Below are positions 7,946 to 16,072 of a stretch of 35,277 bases of DNA, one piece after another; the first letter of the stretch is position 1, and each line of letters opens with the position of its first letter. A program made the translations under genes and the position numbers. This DNA comes from Chromatiales bacterium (ex Bugula neritina AB1) (GTDB lineage: Bacteria > Pseudomonadota > Gammaproteobacteria > Granulosicoccales > Granulosicoccaceae). The stretch lies in the NCBI GenBank assembly GCA_001730015.1, contig MDLA01000106.1, forward strand, positions 1 to 35,277, in the 5' to 3' direction. The notes below the pieces were generated by a model. It was not told the origin of the DNA. It saw only the letters and a list, made by a program, of their open reading frames with translations, and made no database searches.

Positions 7946-8040
7946 TGGCCACAGCCGCACAACCGGCAACACCCGGACACGTTGTTATAACAGCAACCCT
8001 GCAAGCCACACGCAATCTGCGTGGGAGTGACCCCCTATGA
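7945..8040 (+). CDS. possible 31-aa coupled micro-ORF between SDR and choline sulfatase
   Basis: The ATG at 7945-7947 overlaps the SDR stop codon (TGATG), and its own TGA at 8038-8040 overlaps the ATG of the sulfatase (ATGA). This exact stop-start chain would let ribosomes pass from SDR to micro-ORF to sulfatase. The peptide is Ala/Thr-rich and has no recognisable motif. The sulfatase also has its own GGGAG ribosome site within this ORF. It could be a coupling device, or simply an intergenic spacer that happens to be open. Confidence 0.35.
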   Translation: MATAAQPATPGHVVITATLQATRNLRGSDPL

Positions 8041-9566
8041 CACGAACCTCAACTACACCCGCAAATATTCTAGTGATTATGGCTGACCAGCTATCGCCGC
8101 AGTTCTGTGGTACCTATGGCCACCCGCTGGTTAAAACGCCACACATGGATGAGCTGGCCAGCCGCGGCATGCGCTTCGATGCAGCCTACTGCAATTCACC
8201 GCTGTGTGCACCGTCGCGCTTTTCTTTTATGTCGGGGCAACTGGTGTCGCGTATTGCCGGTTACGATAACGGCGCTGAATTCAAGGCATCGATACCGACC
8301 TTTGCACATGGCCTGCGACAACTGGGTTATCGCACTTGCCTGTCCGGTAAAATGCATTTTGTCGGACCCGATCAATTACACGGTTTCGAAGAGCGCCTGA
8401 CCACCGACATCTATCCCGCGGACCACGCCTGGACACCCGACTGGGAAGCAGCCGACGAACGCATAGACAAGTGGTATCACAACATGGATACCGTCAGAGA
8501 GGCCGGTGTCGCGATGACTACATTTCAAATCGAATACGATGAAGAAACCGCCTTTTTCGCGCGCCGTCGCCTGCTGGAATACGCCATAAACAATACGCAG
8601 CCTTTCGCCATGGTCGCAAGTTTTATTCACCCGCACGATCCCTACGTTGCGCGCCCCGAATGGTGGGATCTATACAATCATGATGCTATCGATCTGCCAC
8701 AAATTCCACTGACAGAAGATCCGCACACCCGGCGCTTGCGTGTCGGTATAAAAGCCGATACCGATGAAGTCACCGAAGCGCAAATACGTAATGCAAGGCA
8801 TGCCTATTATGCCAATGTCAGTTATTTCGACAGCAAAGTCGGCGAGCTGATCCGAACCCTCAAAGAGGCCGAACTATACGACAACACCCTGATTGTGGTA
8901 ACCGCCGATCACGGCGATATGCTTGGCGAGCGTGGGCTGTGGTACAAGATGAATTTTTTCGAGCACTCGGCACGTGTCCCGATGATTATTTCAGGCCCCG
9001 GCGTCCAACAGGGTACCAGTGCTGAACCAGTATCTCTGGTCGATCTATTCCCAACCTTTATCGCACCTGAAAACACAGCGGCTTCCGGCACACCAGCGGT
9101 CGACTACACTCTCGACGGCCAGTCACTGTGGCCACTACTGCAAGGGCAACAACCGGAGTCATTCAACGGTGAGGTCTATGGGGAATACTGCGCTGAGTGC
9201 GCCAGCCACCCGATTCTCATGATTCGACGCAATCAGTATAAATACATTCACTGCGATGCCGATCCTGCTCAGCTGTTTGATATTGATACCGACCCTGCCG
9301 AGCTTAATAATCTGGCCGGCGACCCGCGCTACACCGATATAGAGAGCGAGTTTGCAGCGGAAGTGGCTGCACGCTGGAACAGCGAGCAGATAAGGCGTGA
9401 CGTACTGGCCACTCAAAAACAACGTCAGGCTGTACACCTGGCCATGCAGGAGGGCGCGCTGACCTCATGGGACTACCAGCCGAAACGCGATGCATCGCAG
9501 GAGTTCGTTCGCAATCACTTTGACTGGATTGAGCTCGCTGAAAAAGCGCGTTTTCCGCGAGTGTAG
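8037..9566 (+). CDS. betC: choline sulfatase
   Basis: Type I sulfatase of 509 aa that hydrolyses choline-O-sulfate to choline and sulfate. The active site is the cysteine-type C57-A-P-S-R61, where C57 must be converted to formylglycine by a separate enzyme not encoded here. The surrounding NSPLCAPSRFSFMSGQL, GYDNGAEF and SGKMHFVGPDQLHGFEERL stretches are diagnostic for BetC rather than general sulfatases. The C-terminal choline-sulfatase domain is present, ending in WDYQP, DAS and VRNH motifs. There is no signal peptide, so it acts in the cytoplasm. It is the last gene of the Rieske-SDR-SDR set and suggests that choline or a related betaine feeds the pathway. GMC-type betA, betB and betI are absent from the window. 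Confidence 0.93.
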   Translation: MTRTSTTPANILVIMADQLSPQFCGTYGHPLVKTPHMDELASRGMRFDAAYCNSPLCAPSRFSFMSGQLVSRIAGYDNGAEFKASIPTFAHGLRQLGYRTCLSGKMHFVGPDQLHGFEERLTTDIYPADHAWTPDWEAADERIDKWYHNMDTVREAGVAMTTFQIEYDEETAFFARRRLLEYAINNTQPFAMVASFIHPHDPYVARPEWWDLYNHDAIDLPQIPLTEDPHTRRLRVGIKADTDEVTEAQIRNARHAYYANVSYFDSKVGELIRTLKEAELYDNTLIVVTADHGDMLGERGLWYKMNFFEHSARVPMIISGPGVQQGTSAEPVSLVDLFPTFIAPENTAASGTPAVDYTLDGQSLWPLLQGQQPESFNGEVYGEYCAECASHPILMIRRNQYKYIHCDADPAQLFDIDTDPAELNNLAGDPRYTDIESEFAAEVAARWNSEQIRRDVLATQKQRQAVHLAMQEGALTSWDYQPKRDASQEFVRNHFDWIELAEKARFPRV

Positions 9567-9650
9567 AATCTGTTGTAGCGTTAAATTCTATATTTTTTTG
9601 TCCCTGAAATTAACTACTTGAATGGTGAGGGTTAGATGCGCTCCGCTACC

Positions 9651-9692
9651 CCCTTAGGGTGAACTACAGGGCCCTTAGGGTGAACTACAGGG
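9651..9692. repeat. 21-bp tandem repeat, two copies
   Basis: The unit CCCTTAGGGTGAACTACAGGG occurs twice in perfect tandem (9651-9671 and 9672-9692) and is followed by a partial CCCTTTG. GGGCCC palindromes form at the junctions. It lies between the convergent sulfatase and cyclotransferase genes, where it may act in termination or be a slippage product. Confidence 0.8.
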
Positions 9693-9798
9693 CCCTTTGA
9701 GTGTTCAGGATAGCCCCACGCACCCCGGACGTCATTTCGGTGATCAGTTCCGAGCTGATGTATATGCAGGGATTAATTCACCAACGGTATAGATTGAT

Positions 9799-10383
9799 CT
9801 AGCGAAAACGGGCAAACAACTGTTCTTCAGCTGGGCTTAGGGTAGTCGCTCGCGGATAGAGCGGCTCTTCGCGATCTTCCAATATGCTGCATTCAAAATT
9901 AAGCGTAGTAGACATAAATCTTTCCAGCCCTGCCTCGCCGAAATGCTGCAGATACCCCTGCATGACGACATCAAGATACGATCGAAGAATTTGCGCATCA
10001 TCACAGGCAAGCGGCTCATCTGCCACATACAGGAACTGCTGCTCCGGCTCTATCGGTTCGTCATGGTGTTGCAGAGTTTCCGCTGCGATGGTTACACGCG
10101 AATACAATGCCTCGCGTTCATCAAGAGCGGCCAGACTACTCGCATGGTCTGTAATGAGCAAGCCGTCTATATCGACTCCCGGTGCTGCTACCACCGATAA
10201 AAAGGCCAGACCATCAGTGGTTGCAAAGCTTCCTTCAACCCGTGGGCGTGCAAGCCATGCGCGCTGCCAACCGCTCAGGGTAACGCGGTGAGCACTGATA
10301 TAAGGCGTACGCAACGACCCTAGATTCACCAGTGATCCATAGCCAAAATAGGCAATGGTAGAAGCACTCAAATTTTCAGTCAT
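9799..10383 (-). CDS. gamma-glutamylcyclotransferase-like (AIG2/GGCT fold) protein
   Basis: A 194-aa protein with the family's N-terminal YFGYGSLVN motif (residues 12-20), a GLLI strand near residue 75, and the acidic region LDEREALY (87-94) expected to carry the catalytic Glu. Members release 5-oxoproline from gamma-glutamyl peptides or gamma-glutamylamines. It follows the spermidine-synthase-like gene in the same direction, 92 bp downstream. A gamma-glutamyl-ligase-like gene is transcribed the other way at 12627, so a role in amine gamma-glutamylation turnover is plausible but inferred. No clear ribosome site precedes the ATG. Confidence 0.75.
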   Translation of the reverse strand: MTENLSASTIAYFGYGSLVNLGSLRTPYISAHRVTLSGWQRAWLARPRVEGSFATTDGLAFLSVVAAPGVDIDGLLITDHASSLAALDEREALYSRVTIAAETLQHHDEPIEPEQQFLYVADEPLACDDAQILRSYLDVVMQGYLQHFGEAGLERFMSTTLNFECSILEDREEPLYPRATTLSPAEEQLFARFR

Positions 10384-10475
10384 AACAATTTCAGTTTAAA
10401 ATATATTCGATACCGCAACGGTAATCTGCCAAAGACACACTACTCGCATCTGTTCGCGACCTGATTTTCCGGTTT

Positions 10476-11150
10476 CTAAAGTTTGCATGTCAACCAGATG
10501 GTATGCTTTGTTCCTTTTGTGCCGTGTGCAAAAACCGATTTTTCCGTCACCCGCAGCCCGCAACTGCGTAGCCGTATTGCAAACGGCTGATCTGATGTAG
10601 CAGACCAGTACGCCAGTACACCAGCAGGTGAAAGCGATGCCAATGCACTCATAATGCCTTCTCTGGAATACAGCCATTGATTTTCTGCTGTACTCATGGC
10701 CTCGGGTCCGTTGTCTACATCGAGTGCTATCACATCGAACTGACGCTGTGGGTCTCGCAGTAAATCGCTGACATCGCCCGGGTAAACCGTTGTTCGTTTG
10801 TCGTTCAGCGGATTACCGGCATAGTTGCCAAGCGTTCCGTGATTCCATTGTATAACTTCCGGCACCAGCTCCGCGACGGTTACACTGGCGCCCCTACCCG
10901 TGGCAGCCAGGGCTGCTGCCAGCGTAAAACCCATACCCAGTCCGCCAATCAGCACGTTGGCGGTATCACTATTTTTAAACATCTGACACGGCAGCGTACC
11001 GAGCGCATCTTCCGAGCCGTGTTTGCGGGTAGACATTAATTCTCCGCCACCGGAAATCACAATCGAGCAATCGTCCTTGCCCTGATAAAGTTTCAATTTG
11101 CGAGAGCTACCCGGAATCGCCGCCTGCCCGAGCAGCGTCGGGCGCTTCAT
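10476..11150 (-). CDS. spermidine-synthase-like SAM-fold protein
   Basis: A 224-aa Rossmann-fold protein of the spermidine synthase/methyltransferase superfamily. The nucleotide-binding loop GGLGMGFTL is at residues 69-77, an acidic residue (E94) ends the second strand, and the D-containing motifs YPGDVSD and ALDVDNGPEAM match the polyamine synthase layout. It lacks the full N-terminal beta domain of true SpeE, so polyamine synthesis is not certain; many such homologues are uncharacterised. It is the first gene of a minus-strand pair with the cyclotransferase and shares a divergent promoter region with the Rieske-GS operon, which again points to amine metabolism. Confidence 0.7.
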   Translation of the reverse strand: MKRPTLLGQAAIPGSSRKLKLYQGKDDCSIVISGGGELMSTRKHGSEDALGTLPCQMFKNSDTANVLIGGLGMGFTLAAALAATGRGASVTVAELVPEVIQWNHGTLGNYAGNPLNDKRTTVYPGDVSDLLRDPQRQFDVIALDVDNGPEAMSTAENQWLYSREGIMSALASLSPAGVLAYWSATSDQPFAIRLRSCGLRVTEKSVFAHGTKGTKHTIWLTCKL

Positions 11151-11238
11151 GAATATCTTCCGGCTTGATAATTTTTATGCATTACTTCATTTGCCGGAAC
11201 GTTTGATCCATGTGGAGAATTCCTGACACGATATTGTG

Positions 11239-11259
11239 TTTTAATTTGTATCATTAAAA
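11239..11259. promoter_or_regulatory. inverted repeat, candidate operator
   Basis: TTTTAAT (11239-11245) and ATTAAAA (11253-11259) form a perfect 7-bp dyad with a 7-nt spacer in the 137-bp gap between two divergent operons. A second small dyad, ACAC...GTGT, lies directly upstream. The placement suits a regulator controlling both directions. No regulator gene is adjacent. Confidence 0.45.
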
Positions 11260-11287
11260 TGAAAAGATCCGCCGAGGCAGAGATATC

Positions 11288-12634
11288 ATGATCAGCCAGA
11301 AAATGAACGACACCCTAACACAAACCGGACCCGGAACCGAAGCGGGTGCCGTGTTACGGCAGTACTGGCATCCGGCTGCACTCAGCGATGAACTGACCGA
11401 CGAGCGACCGGTGGTGCCGGTCACTCTACTTGGCGAACGGTTGGTGTTATTTAGAGATGGTGAAGGCGAGCTCGGCCTTATCGACCGGGCCTGTCCGCAT
11501 CGCGGCGCTGACCTGTGTTATGGCCGGCTCGAAGATAACGGCTTGCGCTGCCCGTTTCATGGCTGGCACTTCAATCGGGATGGCCAGTGCACGGAACAAC
11601 CCGGAGAGCCAGCCGACTCAACCATGTACACGCGCATCAAAACCACCGCCTACCCGGTAGTGGAAAAAAACGGTATTGTTTTCGCCTATCTCGGTCCGGG
11701 AGAACCACCGGCATTTCCTAATTTCGACTGCTTCAGAGCACCCGATACCCATGTGTTTGCCTTTAAGGGCTTGTGGCAATGCAACTGGCTGCAGGCGATG
11801 GAAGTCGGAATTGATCCGGCACACGCTTCATTCCTGCACCGCTTTCTGGAAGACGAAGATCCTGAAGACTCATACGGCCGGCAATTTCGCGATAAAGCCG
11901 CCAACACAGATTCCCCGATGACGCAGCTGTTACGCGAGTACACCCGGCCGGAAATTTCAGTAGAGGAAACCGACTACGGCATGCGGATTATTGCATTACG
12001 CCATCTCGACAACGGCAAGACGCACGTTCGCATAACCAACCAGATCTTCCCCGAGGCAATCAGTATTCCGATGTCGCGTGAAATGATTATCACCCAGTGG
12101 CACGTACCCATAGACGATGAAAACTGCTACTGGTATTCGATGTTCACAAGCTTCACCAAACCAGTAGACAAAGATCTGATGCGTGAACAACGTTTAAAGG
12201 AACACCGGTTACCGGACTATGCCCCACTGAAGAACAGGCACAACAACTATGGATTCAATGCTGAAGAGCAGCGCAATAAAACTTATACCGGCATGGGCCT
12301 TGATATCAACGTACACGACCAATGGGCCGTTGAAAGCCCCGGTCCTATAGCTGACCGCACTAAAGAGCATCTGGGCAGCACTGACATTGCGATCATTACC
12401 TATCGACGCATGTTGCGTGCGGCGATAAAAAATCTAAACGACGGCAACATTGCGGCCTTGCCAATGATGAACGGACTGAATCCAAAAAACGTTTACGGCC
12501 CTGTATCGAATGATACCATCGGCGACCGCGAGCAATGGCGCCAGGCAGCTGATGCAAGTGACCTTGAACGCAGAGCCAATTGCACAGATTGGGATGCCAG
12601 CGTGGTAACTGAGTGGCTGTCTGAAAATGAATGA
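11288..12634 (+). CDS. Rieske oxygenase, phthalate dioxygenase family
   Basis: A 448-aa oxygenase component. The Rieske cluster ligands are C69, H71, C88 and H91 (CPHRGAD and CPFHGWH). The mononuclear iron site is GIDPAHASFLHR with H179 and H184, of the phthalate/vanillate-type homotrimeric group rather than the CntA type seen at 5166. Members hydroxylate aromatics or carry out N- or O-demethylations. The ATG at 11288 has a weak GAGG upstream. Its last 8 bp overlap the start of the GS-like gene, so they are co-translated. The reductase must come from elsewhere. The substrate is unknown; the GS partner suggests a nitrogen-bearing compound. Confidence 0.87.
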   Translation: MISQKMNDTLTQTGPGTEAGAVLRQYWHPAALSDELTDERPVVPVTLLGERLVLFRDGEGELGLIDRACPHRGADLCYGRLEDNGLRCPFHGWHFNRDGQCTEQPGEPADSTMYTRIKTTAYPVVEKNGIVFAYLGPGEPPAFPNFDCFRAPDTHVFAFKGLWQCNWLQAMEVGIDPAHASFLHRFLEDEDPEDSYGRQFRDKAANTDSPMTQLLREYTRPEISVEETDYGMRIIALRHLDNGKTHVRITNQIFPEAISIPMSREMIITQWHVPIDDENCYWYSMFTSFTKPVDKDLMREQRLKEHRLPDYAPLKNRHNNYGFNAEEQRNKTYTGMGLDINVHDQWAVESPGPIADRTKEHLGSTDIAIITYRRMLRAAIKNLNDGNIAALPMMNGLNPKNVYGPVSNDTIGDREQWRQAADASDLERRANCTDWDASVVTEWLSENE

Positions 12635-14087
12635 CAATCAACGTAATAAAATCTGTGCCGGCAAGCTGGCGCAGGAACAGCTGCTGGATGATCAAAAAAT
12701 CAATGAGGCTGCCGCTTTGCTTGCACGAGTCGCCGACAGCAATCTCGAAACAATACGAGTATTGTTTGCCGATCAACACGGTATTCTGCGCGGAAAAACC
12801 ATTGTCGCCAGTGCCTTTGAATCAGTTTTCACCCGTGGCCTGTGTGTCCCGTCGACCTTATTGCTGAAAGACACCTCACACCGAACCGTTTTCCCTGTTT
12901 GGTCGGAAGATCCGGGTATAGACGGCGGCATGGCGGGTGCCGGTGATATATTGCTGATCCCCGATCCGGCAACCTTTCGCATTCTACCGTGGTCGGAACA
13001 TTCAGCATGGATTTTCTGCGAACCCCGATTTAAATCCGGCAGCCAAATTCCGTTTTCCCCGAGAGGTGTACTACAGCGGTCTATAGATAAACTGGCAGAC
13101 GCCGGATACGCAATGCTAACTGGTCTGGAACTTGAGTTTCATGTCTTCGAGGTGGTTGATCGGAAGCTTGATCATGCAGGCAGTACCATGCCGGGCCAGC
13201 CAGTTGTTACCCGGAACCTGGCACAAGGTTATCAATTTCTTACCGAACACCGCTACGATACGCTCGAACATATCGTTGATGAATTGCGCCGACACTGCCA
13301 GTCGCTGCAGCTGCCCATCCATTCAATGGAGATTGAAATGGGGCCGAGTCAGCTGGAGTTCACCTTCGAACCTGCAGACCCCATGACGCATGCCGACAAT
13401 ACGATCATGTTCCGCACAATGGTGAAAGAAGTCTGCGCCCGCAAAGGCCTGCACGCAACATTCATGTGCAAACCAAAAATAGAAAACAGTGCCGCCAGTG
13501 GCTGGCATCTGCATCAGTCGGTTCTGGATCTGAATACCCGCCGCAATTTAATGGTACCTACTGCTGATAATGAACTGAGCGATATTGCCAGCGCATGGAT
13601 CGCGGGCCTGTTGGAACATGTGGCTGAATGCTGCTTGCTGACCACCCCCACAGTCAATGGCTATAAACGCTATCGCCCACACCAGCTCGCGCCAGACCGC
13701 ATTCAGTGGGGCCGCGATAATCGCGGTGCGATGATCCGCGCACTAACGGCTCGGAGTGACAACGCATCACGTATAGAAAACCGCGTTGCCGAACCGGCGG
13801 CTAATCCCTACTATTATTTTGCCAGCCAGATACTCAGTGGGCTCGATGGAATCAAACGGGGTATGCAAGCACCCGCAGCAGTTGAAACCCCCTATAACAG
13901 CAACGCAAACACCCTGCCCGACAGCTTGCTAAGCGCTATTGAACTATTTGAAAATTCGGCTTTTCTAAGGGGCGAACTCGGCGATGTGTTTGTCGATTAC
14001 CTCAGCCGGATTCGTCGTTCAGAATGGGATCGCTATCATAGTGTAGTTTCCGAATGGGAACAGGCAGAGTATTTCGGATTGTATTAA
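12627..14087 (+). CDS. glutamine synthetase family protein, likely gamma-glutamyl-amine ligase (PuuA/GlnT-like)
   Basis: A 486-aa GS-fold ligase with the N-terminal beta-grasp signature DQHGILRGK (positions typical of PuuA-type enzymes) and the catalytic core LELEFHVF, EMGPSQLEFTF and GWHLHQS. The ATP and glutamate region RYRPHQLAPDRIQWGRDNRGAM and the C-terminal SRIENRVAEPAANPYYYF are also present. All core motifs look intact. The catabolic subfamilies attach glutamate to amines (putrescine, anilines, methylamine) before oxidation. Direct overlap with a Rieske oxygenase gene resembles the logic of aniline dioxygenase clusters, although that Rieske type is different. Housekeeping GlnA is unlikely given length, N-terminal extension and context. 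Confidence 0.85.
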   Translation: MNDNQRNKICAGKLAQEQLLDDQKINEAAALLARVADSNLETIRVLFADQHGILRGKTIVASAFESVFTRGLCVPSTLLLKDTSHRTVFPVWSEDPGIDGGMAGAGDILLIPDPATFRILPWSEHSAWIFCEPRFKSGSQIPFSPRGVLQRSIDKLADAGYAMLTGLELEFHVFEVVDRKLDHAGSTMPGQPVVTRNLAQGYQFLTEHRYDTLEHIVDELRRHCQSLQLPIHSMEIEMGPSQLEFTFEPADPMTHADNTIMFRTMVKEVCARKGLHATFMCKPKIENSAASGWHLHQSVLDLNTRRNLMVPTADNELSDIASAWIAGLLEHVAECCLLTTPTVNGYKRYRPHQLAPDRIQWGRDNRGAMIRALTARSDNASRIENRVAEPAANPYYYFASQILSGLDGIKRGMQAPAAVETPYNSNANTLPDSLLSAIELFENSAFLRGELGDVFVDYLSRIRRSEWDRYHSVVSEWEQAEYFGLY

Positions 14088-14100
14088 CCTTGAATTATTT

Positions 14101-14973
14101 CTAGATCAAGCTTATGCTTTGCATAGCACTTTCTATCACCCGCTTTGTGCTATCGGCAATACTGACTATTGGCAGTCTACAATCGGCCTCACACAGACCG
14201 AGAAGCGAACAGGCGTATTTAACACCCGCCGGGCTCGGTTCCAGAAACAATGCTCGGTGCAAAGGCAGCAACTGCATCTGAATCTCAAGGGCTCGATCAA
14301 ACCGGCCTTCGGCACAGGCTTGCTGCATTGCCGCACACAGCGTGGGGGCAACGTTTGCAGTTACCGAGATACATCCCTGACCGCCATGAGCGTTATAGGC
14401 AACGGCTGTTGGGTCTTCACCGGATAAAAAGCAAAAGCTTCCTTCGATCAATGCCCGTTCCCTCAACGGACGGGAGAGATCGCATGTTGCATCTTTAACA
14501 CCAACGATATGACTCAAACCTGCAAGGCGCGCCATTGTTTCCGGTTGTATATCTATAATTGTCCGTGGCGGTACATTGTAGACAATAATCGGGACTTCGG
14601 CAGCAGCGTCTAATACATTGAAATGCTGATAGATTCCCTCCTGACCAGGGCGGTTGTAATAGCCCATCACGTGCAATGCTGCGTCGGCGCCCGACTCCGC
14701 CGCATGCCTTGAATAGCTTATCGCTTCAGCTGTATTATTCGAACCGGCCCCCGCTATAACGGGAACCTGCCGCCCGACTTCCTTTACTACAATGTCCACA
14801 ACCCGTTTGTGTTCACGGTTTGATAAGGTGGATGCCTCCCCGGTTGTGCCAACCGGTACGATTCCATCAGTACCATTATCCAGGTGAAAGTGAATTAAGC
14901 GGGTCAACGCTTTTTCATCAATTTCGTTATCGGTAAACGGGGTAATCAGTGCGACAATTGAACCATTAAACAT
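14101..14973 (-). CDS. dapA: dihydrodipicolinate synthase (DapA) family lyase/aldolase
   Basis: A class I aldolase-fold protein of 290 aa. The Schiff-base lysine is K160 (GVKDAT). T44 and T45 (VGTTGEAS), Y132 and R137 (YNVPPRT) match the residues that define true 4-hydroxy-tetrahydrodipicolinate synthase, so the DapA reaction (pyruvate plus aspartate semialdehyde) is the best call. The usual PYYNKP is GYYNRP here. The gene is convergent with the GS-like gene, 13 bp apart, and sits in a catabolic cluster rather than with lysine genes. It may be a second copy with another pyruvate-aldolase role. The start ATG has GGAG upstream. Confidence 0.85.
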   Translation of the reverse strand: MFNGSIVALITPFTDNEIDEKALTRLIHFHLDNGTDGIVPVGTTGEASTLSNREHKRVVDIVVKEVGRQVPVIAGAGSNNTAEAISYSRHAAESGADAALHVMGYYNRPGQEGIYQHFNVLDAAAEVPIIVYNVPPRTIIDIQPETMARLAGLSHIVGVKDATCDLSRPLRERALIEGSFCFLSGEDPTAVAYNAHGGQGCISVTANVAPTLCAAMQQACAEGRFDRALEIQMQLLPLHRALFLEPSPAGVKYACSLLGLCEADCRLPIVSIADSTKRVIESAMQSISLI

Positions 14974-15019
14974 TGGTGTCTCCTATTAGATAGTGACAGC
15001 AACGCAGCATCCAGAAAGC

Positions 15020-15061
15020 AAAAAACCCCGGAAGCCGCTGTAGGCTGCCGAGGTTTTTTTG
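15020..15061. terminator. bidirectional intrinsic terminator
   Basis: A GC-rich hairpin, ACCCCGG-AGCC...GGCT-CCGAGGT, is bordered by an A-run on the left and a T-run on the right, so it can work in both directions. It stands just past the stop codon of the minus-strand remnant at 15080 and upstream of dapA. Confidence 0.75.
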
Positions 15062-15079
15062 ATGATGAAGAACCTGTTC

Positions 15080-15286
15080 CTACACGCGAGCGCCCGGTGA
15101 GCCCGGTTTTTTATAAACAGGTTTCTCTACAACAAAAGGGCTGGTATTAAGGATCATGACTTCACAATAATCGCTCGCAAACACGATGTCAATAACGAAA
15201 TTCTCTCCTGATATAGTGAACTCATATGTACTTCCGTATTCATTCCAGAATAAGACAGCACCATTGCCTCCCCTATGGACAATCAG
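15080..15286 (-). pseudogene. C-terminal gene remnant (68 codons, no start codon)
   Basis: On the minus strand an open frame from 15286 to the TAG at 15080-15082 encodes coherent protein-like sequence (for example WNEYGSTYEFTISGENF and VIDIVFASDYCEV), rich in beta-prone and aromatic residues. It has no ATG, GTG or TTG start and an in-frame TAA directly upstream. The terminator at 15020-15061 follows it. It looks like the 3' end of a gene whose front was lost by deletion or frameshift. AGGGGAGG at about 15269-15276 points to an ATG in another frame. The family is not recognised. Confidence 0.45.
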
Positions 15287-15379
15287 TTAAAGGGACAAGC
15301 AGTTAAAGCGCTATAAAACGTCGGATTAGTGCCAATGGATGCTAACATCGCCAGACTATAAATATCCTCACGGCAGAGC

Positions 15380-16030
15380 ATGAGCAAACTGGAAATTCTC
15401 GGCAGACACACCTCGTACAATGTACAAAAGGTCCTGTGGCTGGCGGATGAACTGAACATCGAGTATACGCACACTCAAATCGGCGGTCGTTTCGGTGGAA
15501 CGGATTCTTCAGAGTTCCTGAGAATGAACCCGATGGGCAAGGTACCAGTATTACGCCACGGCGCTAATGTCATCTGCGAGTCGAACACTATTGTGCGATA
15601 TCTGGCCGCCAGCTTTGCAGCGGAAAGCTGGATGGGCACTACGCCATTCGAAAGAAGTTTAAGGGAACGCTGGATGGATTGGTCTATTGGAAACCTGGAG
15701 CCGGCCTTTGTTGGTGTATTCTGGGGGTTCTATCGAACACCCGCTGACAAGCGCCACCGTAAATCTATAGAAAGCAGTGTTAAGGCCTGCGAGATCTGCT
15801 TGCGTCAGCTTGACAATCAGTTAGGGAACAACCACTTTCTACTGGGGTCTGTTCCGTCTCTGGCAGATATCGCAACCGGTGTATTTCTGCACCGCCTATG
15901 GGAAATTGAACTTGCAATAGAATTCCCGGACAATGTTCGAAATTGGTACGATGAACTCTCTAAACGCCCTGGTTACAAGCGCTGGGCGATGAGTGATTTC
16001 GCCGAACTTGCGAACCGAACCGGTTACTAA
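15380..16030 (+). CDS. glutathione S-transferase family protein
   Basis: A 216-aa cytosolic GST. The N-terminal thioredoxin-like domain (residues 1-80) has the active-site region GRHTSYNVQKVLW (T11/S12), the cis-proline loop GKVPVL (P56) and the gamma-glutamyl-binding ESNTIVRYL (E67, S68). The all-helical C-terminal domain contains the N-capping SLADIATGVF motif. It probably conjugates or reduces electrophiles with glutathione. It lies 42 bp upstream of the beta-lactamase-fold gene in the same direction, so the two may be co-transcribed. The ribosome site is weak. No specific substrate can be given. Confidence 0.88.
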   Translation: MSKLEILGRHTSYNVQKVLWLADELNIEYTHTQIGGRFGGTDSSEFLRMNPMGKVPVLRHGANVICESNTIVRYLAASFAAESWMGTTPFERSLRERWMDWSIGNLEPAFVGVFWGFYRTPADKRHRKSIESSVKACEICLRQLDNQLGNNHFLLGSVPSLADIATGVFLHRLWEIELAIEFPDNVRNWYDELSKRPGYKRWAMSDFAELANRTGY

Positions 16031-16072
16031 CCCGCCGATAATGCCATAGTCGAAAAAGCACACAGGAGTACC

